Notes under the pieces: model-generated
What the model saw: the letters and a program-made list of their open reading frames with translations, nothing else
What the model was told of the DNA's origin: nothing
Database searches by the model: none
In this document: piece by piece, positions 56,766 to 64,000 of the stretch
How positions within the stretch are numbered: the stretch's first letter is position 1
Layout: every line of letters starts with the position of its first letter
Program-made: the position numbers and the translations under genes
From: Hemerocallis citrina
Lineage: Eukaryota; Streptophyta; Magnoliopsida; Asparagales; Asphodelaceae
Length of the DNA: 64,000 bases
Reading direction: 5' to 3'
NCBI GenBank assembly: GCA_017893485.1
Contig: CM030365.1
Location: forward strand, 31,766,289-31,830,288

Positions 56766-59121
56766 TGTCACGCCCCGCTTTCCAAAGAGAATACGGAATA
56801 CGGATACGCGACAAAAGCCCAGCGAATGATTTTCATTATCCATAAGCTGTTCAAGAATCTTAACAACATATCACAATATAATCAGACTCGGAAGCCGAGA
56901 AAGTCAACCACATGCACATATGAACCAAATACCAACAAAAATACTTGAAATAAAATATATTAATCTCAAATATTCATGATCTGAATAACACAAATATTCT
57001 GGGTCACATTGCCCAAATACAAGAATAAATCCAAGTATCAGAAATACAATATTGTTTAAAGCAAGAAAACAAGAAATAATGATAACAAGGCTCCAGCAAC
57101 TAATACTTCATGTCATCGATACCATCTGGAACCTGTTTTCCAAAATCTGCAATTCAACGAATGCAGAAAAGAGGGAAAGAGAAAAATAAGTACTCGTCAA
57201 ATGCAAGTTATGGGCCACTTATAATGTAGGATACAAGCACATGGGAAAACTAACTAGCAACATGGTATAAGCATGATGTCAAAATAAACAACTCGCATGG
57301 CAAAGTGAACAAGTGTAAATGGTATGAATTAAGTGTCAAGTAATCAAGTATCATGTAAACATGCATCAAGTGTCAAGTGTCATGTAATCATGTATCAAGT
57401 CTCATGTATCATGTAGTCAAGTATCAAGTTCAAGTATCAAGTTGTCAAGCAAGCATGTATCATGTTCAAGTATCATGTATCAAGTCTTGTAGTGAATTAC
57501 TATCTAGGTAGCACTTCATGCAGCCCATACGACATGGTTTCTACATCAAAACATTTTTGCTTTAAATTTCATAGTGGACCATAGAGGGCAGTATACTCTA
57601 GAACAAGTCAAGTAACAAGTATCAAGCACGAGTCACGTAATCGTGAACAAGTGGCCGCAAGTATCAAGCATGAGTTATGTAGTCATGATCAAGTGGCAAC
57701 AAGTAGTATCAAGCACGAGTCATGTGTTCATGATCACGTGGCAACAAGTAGTATCAAGCACAAGTCACGTAATCGTGAACACATGGCAGCAAGTACCAAG
57801 CATGAATCGTCACGAATCATGGCAACATATAATTATATAGTAATAACAAGCATGAATCATGTAATCATAAAACATGGCAACAAGTAATGGGAAACACGGG
57901 CCCCCTTCCGAGTACACATTTCTGAATTATCCACTATACGATCTTTTCCTTAAACCCCGACTTGATTATTTATTATCAATGTCAAACAAACATGTAGGTG
58001 TACAAAATATATCAAGAATAACATGGCATGATCATGTGACAAGTGCAAGTAGCAAGGTAAACATGTACGAGTGCAACATATCTCATAAACGAATAAAATA
58101 AATACATCTCAAGTTCAGGATAGCAAGACCATACTATAGTAAAATAGTGATTCCCAGTGTTATAAACAAGAAAATCTGGATCCATTGAAGGATCTAGAAA
58201 ATAGACTTCCATACGAATCTAGAGAATATAAATAAGTCATATATTAATTCACAAAAATACAGCTCAAAACTGATTTGAATACAGAAATTAGGTTCAGCCA
58301 GAAATCAAGAAAACGAATTCAAGAACAGAAAACAGCATGAAAACACATTAATTAAATCCACGATAAATATGGGGTAGTCCCCTATATATCTAGTATCTAA
58401 ATATAAAGTTTCAAAATTTTTCAGTAAAATTAGATTAGTCATCAAAAATAAGAAAGCATCAAGAAACCATAGTTTGGAAAATTAGTTCTCAACAATGCTG
58501 TTCGAAAATGATGATATCTCGCAACAAGTGGAACGAAATCCAATTCCACCAAAGGGATATGAAAATAGATAAAATATACTAACTTTCATATTTCACAAAC
58601 ATTTTTTATACAGTAAAAGGAATCATAGTGAAAATAAGATTCTTTACAGAACAACGAGTAAATACAGCAAGTAAAGATTTCATAAATGAGCATGAAACAA
58701 CACATAAAACTCATCAATAAAATTCACCAAAATTCTGGGTAACCCCTAACTAAATAAAGAAACACTGACCAAAGTTTTGGGTCAAAATAATATATGTAGC
58801 ATAGTTCTTTAAAATGGTTTTTCATCAAATTACCGAAAAACAGAATGTGGAAAAGATCGAAACCTCTGTACTAAAACAGTCATAACTCAGTCATACGAAA
58901 TCGAAATCAAGCAAGGTCAGAGGGGTTTGAAAATAGACGAAATTCTCTAAACTCATGTTTTATACCGAAATTAAGATACTGAATTTAAAGTCCAAAACAG
59001 CAACCAAAACAGAACAACGAAAAAAATCCAGATTTTTCTCTTAAAAACAAAATCAACATAGATTCAAGAAAATTGATACAAACACATCCAAACATGAAAT
59101 CGAGTCTACCAAGTGTCTAAA
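56766..59121 (-). mobile_element. LTR-A copy 9, 3' part, minus strand, split by G5
   Basis: On the minus strand it ends GGGGCGTGACA at 56766. It carries the CATGTATCAAGT-type short repeats (57320-57490), the SIKHES-coding 50-60-base repeats (57600-57830), the CCCGTGTTTCCC box, and the AT-rich body. It is cut at 59121 by G5; the rest should lie beyond the window. CTTAC (56761-56765) is its left flank. Confidence 0.88.
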
Positions 59122-60224
59122 TGTAGAACCCCATATTTTCAAATATTATTTTAATTATTTGAAAATGAATTTAAATGATTTTTAAGAATTTAATTGACAT
59201 TTTCTAAGAAATTTATCTTTTGTACACGTGCAAAACACGTGCAAATGACTTTTGAGGAGTTTGAAAATTTTAGATTTCTTTATGAAAAATCATTATTTAT
59301 TATTTGGGATTTATGTAGTATTTTTTCAGATTTTTCTGAAATTAATTAGTACTATTTGCAAATTTTGAGAAAGGAAGGACCTTTGTGCAAAATTGACATT
59401 TTCAAGGGTTGAAATGCAAAATTGGCATTCTGGACATTATGGACAGTATTGGCTGAGGTTTAGAAGTATATTTTCTATTAGATCCTAATTTAAAGGAGTT
59501 TTATTGAATTTACAAGACTAATGTATATATATGTAAGTTGTATTTTTGGAAAGGATTGTTTTGCAAAATATGGGTAAAACCCTAATATTGATCCCGGATA
59601 TTTAAGGGATTTCTTTTCCAGCCGTCATTTACAAAATATACAGATTTTGAGATTTGTTTGAGGAGCAAGAAGAGGATTTTTGGATCTAGCAAGGAGGAGA
59701 GCTTTTTCGTGGATTTTCTTCAAAAACAATGTGAGTGGTTTTGTATTGTATGTTTGATTTGTGAATGGTAGGAAACCATTCTGTTTGACTTGTTGTATGC
59801 ATGATATGGATCTTATATTATGATATGGACGATGTGAACATTTGTTGTTGTTTAGACCTTATATGTGAAACTTAAGATTGTTGAGTGATTATTGATTTAT
59901 GAGATCGTATTGCTTGAAAGCATGTTAAGAATTGATTATGCTTGTGATCGGATGGTAAACATCTGGATCTTATGGATATAAACCAGGTTTTGATTAAGAA
60001 TTGTGGAAGAATTTAGTTTTGAGAAACTTTATTAAAAGATTAGTAATTTAGATCATGAGAATTGAGTTTCGAGGAATTGATTGTTGGAGTAATGTATCCG
60101 TAATGGAGATTAATTGAGATTTGTCATTTTGTTGGAATACGAACTATTTTTCGTGAACAATGGATCTTTAGAAAACTCCAGTTTGATTTTGTGTTCAGAC
60201 CTAATTTCGAAAACTGTAGGCCGA

Positions 60225-60620
60225 CAGTCGACTTGCCTACTGAGCAGTCGACTGGTACGTCCCTACTGCTATATATTCAGTCCTTTGAGAATTGTTCGGG
60301 ACAGTCGACCTAGCTTTTAGCAGTCGACTGGTCCTCTGAGAAATATTTTTGTAAAAACTTGTTCGGGACAGTCGACCTAGACCGCTGTCAGTCGACTGGT
60401 CTGTTGATTGTAAAATTTGTTCAGTCTTTTCGGGACAGTCGACCTATGAACCTTTCAGTCGACTTATATACTTAGATTATTTCTTGAGAATTATTGGAAT
60501 TTGTCTCGGTTAAGTCGACTGATGACTTTCCAAGTCGACTGATTATGACTTAGTTTATCTTTGGTGAAATTTTGGATTATGTCCTCTGGACAGTCGACTT
60601 GCCTACTATGCAGTCGACTG
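60225..60620 (+). repeat. Six paired GTCGAC palindromes in LTR-D
   Basis: GTCGAC starts at 60227/60247, 60304/60323, 60371/60391, 60438/60458, 60514/60534 and 60593/60613. Within a pair the pitch is 20 bases (once 19); between pairs it is 67-79. The extended core is CAGTCGACT/C. Each pair can also pair as CAGTCGAC with GTCGACTG around a loop of about 13 bases. Confidence 0.95.
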
Positions 60621-60639
60621 GTACTGAAGGATCTTTGTG

Positions 60640-60745
60640 TTTGATTTTTAGATATTCAGTTCAGTGTTTGATCTTGAGATATTTAGTTCAGTCTTTGATT
60701 TTGAGATACTCAGTCGAGTACGAATTTTTGAGATGTTCAGTTGAG
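60640..60745 (+). repeat. ~27-bp tandem repeats in LTR-D
   Basis: Units of the type TTTGATTTTGAGATATTCAG repeated about four times with TTCAGT/CAGTCGAGT ends; they follow the GTCGAC array directly. Confidence 0.7.
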
Positions 60746-61014
60746 CCACCTGTTGAGTGGGAATTTGTTCAGATATTTGATTTTGAGTGTCTAGAGGTAG
60801 GTGACCCTAGTATACCGCTGTTGAGATATTTGTTGAGTTATTTGTTGAGGCCCATTGAGGCATATTCAGTTATTCAGTTTTTGAGTTATCCCGGTAGGGT
60901 ACACCGACTCTAGGAGATTTTGTTGAGTAATTCTGTAACCCAAAAACAATAAGGACAGGCATTAGTAGTGTCATGACGAATGGGAACATGAGTTACGCAC
61001 CTCAGTATGACTTT

Positions 61015-61290
61015 AGATGCGAGACTTAATCTCCTGAATTATCCAAGTGATTTACTTGAGATGTGAGACTTATCTCCGGAATTATCCAGGTAGATTACCT
61101 GAGATGTGAGATATTTCTCCGGAATTATCCAGGTAGTTATTTGAGATGTGGGATTGATCTCCGGAATGATCAAGGTCGAGGCGACGCTTGTGGGGTATTC
61201 ATGTGATGATGTGTTTATGTCTAGATGTGAGATGATCTCCGGAATTATCCAAGTGGACACTTGAGATGTGGGATCAATCACGGAATTATC
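61015..61290 (+). repeat. ~43-bp repeats with TCCGGAATTATCC in LTR-D
   Basis: Units begin GATGTGAGA at about 61017, 61060, 61103, 61145, 61226 and 61266. Most contain CTCCGGAATTATCC and end near TTGA. A non-repeat insertion carrying GGCGACGCTTGTGGGG separates the fourth and fifth. Confidence 0.85.
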
Positions 61291-61899
61291 GGGCATGGGC
61301 TAATCCTCATAGTTTATCTTTATCTCTTAGCAATCATCGTGGTCTGCATATAGCATTTGTGTTTTCTTGACTCATTTTCATGCATTTGGTTTTGCTGATT
61401 TCCACACTTGACATTTGGTTTTCGTATCACCTGCTTTCACTTCTTGTTACTTCCTATTTTGGTATGTTGGTTTACTACCTTTTGTTGAGAATATTACGAT
61501 TTATGTTCATTCATGCTGTTCGTTGTTTTTGTGCCACTCACACCATTTATGGCTAACCCCGTTAGTTTTGGGGGTTAGGGATTCTCTCTAGCCTCACATG
61601 TTGCAGGTTATTGCCTAGAGTTGGAGGTGGAATGCTTTAGTTGGTTTCGAGATATATTTGACGTATAAAGATTTGTGTAAATCGTATTAGCAGTGTTGAA
61701 ACCAATTGGTATTGTAAATAAAGAAAATTATTGAGTTGAGTTTGTTTGAATTCCGCTGTGATTTGTAATAGTTGTTGTAATACAAGTTGAAAACTTTAGT
61801 GGTGTTGATTGTGTTATTATTACAATTGAAGTGGATTGCTGGGAATGTGCCACGTATTTTCTATGTTATTCATCAAGAAATTCGGGGCACTACAGAGAT

Positions 61900-61911
61900 T
61901 GGTATCAGAGC
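61900..61911 (+). other. G5 primer-binding site
   Basis: TGGTATCAGAGC, perfect initiator-Met tRNA complement, five bases after the LTR-D end. Confidence 0.93.
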
Positions 61912-61949
61912 AACGCTTCAATAGTAATACTAAACATGAAAAAAAAAAA

Positions 61950-62006
61950 ACCTAGGTGTGGACACTAGAGTGTGAGTACCTAGGTGTGGACATTAAAGAG
62001 TGAGTA
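61950..62006 (+). repeat. Short tandem duplication in G5 leader
   Basis: ACCTAGGTGTGGACA is repeated 28 bases apart (about 61951 and 61979), each followed by a GAGTGAGTA-like end, between the PBS and gag. Confidence 0.75.
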
Positions 62007-62130
62007 TCACATAGAATTGAATATGATGTTTTACCTTTGGGATTCGATTGAGATTTTGCCAAAGGACATTGATGTGAATTTGAATTGTGTGTGTGATGCT
62101 CTAACTTTTCCTTCGTTTTGCAGTATTCAA

Positions 62131-63199
62131 ATGGTTGCACCCAGGGACAGGAATGGTGGCAACAATGAGGATGGGTCTGGTAGTTCCCGAGAAAATGGGA
62201 TCGACCTTGAAGCTGAGTTTGCCAAAGTATATCAGACGTTGAATACGCTGATGGCACTCAATGTGGCGCAGCAGCAAGCGCAGCAGCAGAATCCGCAGCC
62301 AAATCATGGAGCTGGGCATGGATTGGTGAACGTCGATCCTATTAAGCAGATTGAATCCTTTAAGAGGATGAGGCCGCCAGTCTTTGAGGGGCAAGCTAAT
62401 CCAACAGCAGCAGATGATTGGATTCGGAAGATGGAGACGATCTTCGAAGTATCGGAGACTCCAGCAGCCAGCAAGGTGAAGTTGGCTTCGATGCAGCTTG
62501 AGAAGGACGCGGGTGTCTGGTGGGAGTCGTTGAAGAGGACTCTGGGAGATCAGCAGTTGACATGGGAAGCTTTTCTGGAGGAGTTCAGAGATCGCTTCTT
62601 TCCTCTAGATGTTCAGGAGAAGAAGGCGTTCATGAACCTTCAGCAGGGCAGCATGACCGTGCGGGAGTACGAGACCAAGTTTGCTCAACTTTCGAGGTAT
62701 GCGCCAGAGCTAGTTGTTGACGAGGCAAAGAAGGCCAAAAAGTTTGAGCAGGGCTTGAGTCCAAACTTGAGGTCGAGGATGGTTCCATTGGGTATCAGGA
62801 GATTCGAGAAGCTGGTCAGGAGAGCAGCAATGACTGAGGAGGATATGGACCAATTTCAGAAGAAACAGGATACATGGAACCGGAACAAGAGGCCAGCATC
62901 AGGCCATAGTGGGAAGGGATTCCCCGCGAAGCAGGCCAAGTTCAGTGGACCGGTGCAGAAGGCACCTGCAGCTCAGGGCGTGACCTGTTACTACTGCAAG
63001 GAGGCAGGGCATTACAGGTCGGCATGTCCGAAGTTGGCAGAGCATATTTGTTCTCAGTGTGGGCAGACAGGACATTCTAAGCCCCATTGTCCACAACTGA
63101 AGAAGGATGGTTCAGGTGGGAGCAAAATCCAGAAGAGGCAAGGGCGAGTATTTGCATTAACCGAGGAGGATGCGGGTAACTCGGAAAATGTAATACAGG
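62131..63199 (+). CDS. G5 gag (intact exon)
   Basis: Capsid/nucleocapsid polyprotein of a chromovirus-type element, open throughout (about 356 codons plus one base). Start at 62131 (MVAPRDRNGG), seven bases after an acceptor-like TTCGTTTTGCAG at 62123; an upstream in-frame ATG at 61984 is less likely because it precedes that acceptor. Seen: Gln-rich stretch, PTAADDWIRKMETIFEV, VKLASMQLEKDAGVWW, FLEEFRDRFFP, VREYETKFAQLSRYAPEL, LSPNLRSRMVPLGIRRFEKL, basic linker, two CCHC knuckles (CYYCKEAGHYRSAC and CSQCGQTGHSKPHC), then GRVFALTEEDAGNSENVIQ. It is the closest relative of G1 gag and the only intact large ORF here. Confidence 0.9.
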
Positions 63200-63296
63200 G
63201 TATGCAAGAATTTTGAATTTTATTTTGAATCAATGTAACGAATAAAACCTTTATTTCAGAACAATTTAAGATTGAGTATCATTCTTATTGTAACAG
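63200..63296 (+). other. Intron at gag-protease junction of G5 (97 bp)
   Basis: Donor CAGG|GTATGCAA, acceptor ATTGTAACAG|GAGTTG. The interval contains an in-frame TGA (63214-63216). Splicing gives VIQG then VVLINGIKAK in frame, phase 1, as in G1 (13036-13130). Confidence 0.7.
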
Positions 63297-64000
63297 GAGT
63301 TGTTTTAATAAATGGAATAAAGGCAAAGGTTTTGTTTCACACTGGTTCATCGCACACTTTTGTATCGCCGAGTTTTGCAAGGATCTTAGGTTTGGAACCT
63401 AAGTTGTTTCCAGGCAGGGTTTTGTCGGTGGCTACGCCGTCAGGTGAGGAGCTGATTGCGGATCGATATTACGAGGGCTGTGATATCGAGATTGGTGGAA
63501 GGATGTTCGGCATCGACTTGATCGAGCTACAAGTGTTGGGTGTGGATGTCATCGTGGGCATCGATTGGATGGCAATATATGATGCCACAATTGATTGCAA
63601 ACAGAAGGAGGTATTGGTGAAAGCACCAGGTGGACCTGCAGTGACTTTTCAAGGGAAGAAGAAGATTCCGAAGGTGGCTGCAATGGTATCTAGGATGGCA
63701 ATTTCAGATGAAGTCAAGGGCATTCCGGTTGTTCGAAATTTTCCTCAGGTGTTCTTGGATGATTTTCCAGGATTACCGCCGCAGAGAGATGTGGAGTTTG
63801 GCATCAATGTTCAGCCGGGGAGTGCGTCGATTTTCAAGGCTCCGTACAGGATGGCACCTGTAGAACAGGATGAAGTGAAGAAGCAGATCGAAGAATTGTT
63901 TAGCAAAGGACTTATCAGGCCTGAGTTCTTCTCCGTGGGGAGCACCAGTGCTGTTAGTCAAGAAGAAGGATGGGTCAATGAGGATGTGCATTGACTATCG
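63297..64000 (+). pseudogene. G5 protease and start of reverse transcriptase
   Basis: Protease: KVLFHTGSSHTFVSPSFARILGL, where the catalytic Asp of the usual FDTG is His (63338-63340), LSVATPSGEELIADRYY, FGIDLIELQVLGVDVIVGIDWM. Linker: VVRNFPQVFLDDFPGLPP. RT start: [40 protein letters not shown], then a one-base frameshift near 63925; the other frame continues [16 protein letters not shown] and MCIDY to the window end. Apart from the His and the frameshift it is well preserved, so G5 is fairly young. RT continues outside. Confidence 0.88.

Larger units (their letters stand above)
59122..61894 (+). mobile_element. G5 5' LTR (LTR-D, 2773 bp)
   Basis: TGTAGAACCCC...TTCGGGGCACTACA, preceded by CTAAA (59117-59121, candidate duplication) and followed by the PBS. 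A TATATATA at 59524-59531 is a candidate TATA. The downstream part contains the GTCGAC pair array (60225-60620), 27-base repeats (about 60640-60745), about 43-base repeats (61015-61290) and a GGCGACGCTTGTGGGG box shared with LTR-B. No second LTR-D lies within the window. Confidence 0.88.

Noticed and set aside
60225..60620. CRISPR-like array
   Set aside because: Plant nuclear context, repeats are 8-10-base palindromes with unequal inter-pair gaps, no long direct repeats and no cas genes.

Overview
The window looks like a gene-poor, heterochromatic stretch of a flowering-plant nuclear genome. It consists almost entirely of nested Ty3/gypsy LTR retrotransposons. I see no host protein-coding gene, rRNA or convincing tRNA gene. 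Supporting signs are primer-binding sites matching plant initiator-Met tRNA, chromovirus (Tekay/Del-like) and Tat-lineage polyproteins, a tRNA-derived SINE-like fragment, spliceosomal-type introns inside elements, and decay dominated by CAG to TAG and CGA to TGA changes expected from plant cytosine methylation. Family placement rests on reading motifs by eye; no database search was run. || Names used here. LTR-A: very long LTRs (3.3-4.2 kb when complete), TGTAACCCCTG...GGGGCGTGACA, nine full or partial copies. LTR-B: TGTAACATCC...GGGGTGTTACA, about 3.3 kb. LTR-D: TGTAGAACCCC...GGGGCACTACA, 2.77 kb. G1-G6: elements with internal regions. || Layout, left to right. 1-2199: truncated LTR-A (minus). 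2200-14829: minus-strand chromovirus G1 (integrase, RT-RNase H, protease, intron, gag, an extra upstream ORF, PBS), split by two solo LTR-A copies at 2624-6775 and 9324-12783. 14830-18526: two LTR-B pieces in inverted orientation. 18527-45438: plus-strand chromovirus G2 (5' LTR, gag with an intron, protease, RT, RNase H, integrase-chromodomain, 3' LTR). G2 is split by a minus solo LTR-A (23150-35112), which is itself split by the complete, youngest, gag-only element G3 (25431-33168), and by a solo LTR-B (36437-39743). 45439-47363: 3' end of a Tat-lineage element G6 with tandem repeats in its 3' untranslated part. 47364-48093: a short non-LTR island with a SINE-like fragment. 48094-56540: Tat-lineage element G4 (LTR, gag, PR, RT, two RNase H segments, INT), interrupted at 53006-55025 by a tandem-form TRIM (LTR-int-LTR-int-LTR). 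56541-56765: an LTR stub. 56766-59121: minus LTR-A. 59122-64000: element G5 (5' LTR, intact gag, intron, protease, start of RT), running off the window. || Five-base target-site duplications close around most insertions (GCTGC/ACTGC, CATCG, GTACT, TTTTG, TGAAG, AATCA/AATCG). Where an insertion splits coding sequence, removing it and one duplication copy rejoins the flanking frame, so the nesting order is well supported. Inferred order: G6, then G2 into G6; G1, solo LTR-A and solo LTR-B into G2; further LTR-A copies into G1; G3 into the solo LTR-A. On the right: G4, then TRIM; LTR stub, then LTR-A, then G5. || Most unusual signals: six pairs of GTCGAC palindromes at a near-constant 20-base pitch inside the G5 LTR; an acidic/coiled-coil ORF between PBS and gag of G1; a phase-1 intron at the gag-protease junction shared by several elements; a second 78-base intron inside gag of G2 and G3 bounded by direct repeats; a GC-AG-type donor conserved in the LTR-A leader; and the tandem TRIM.
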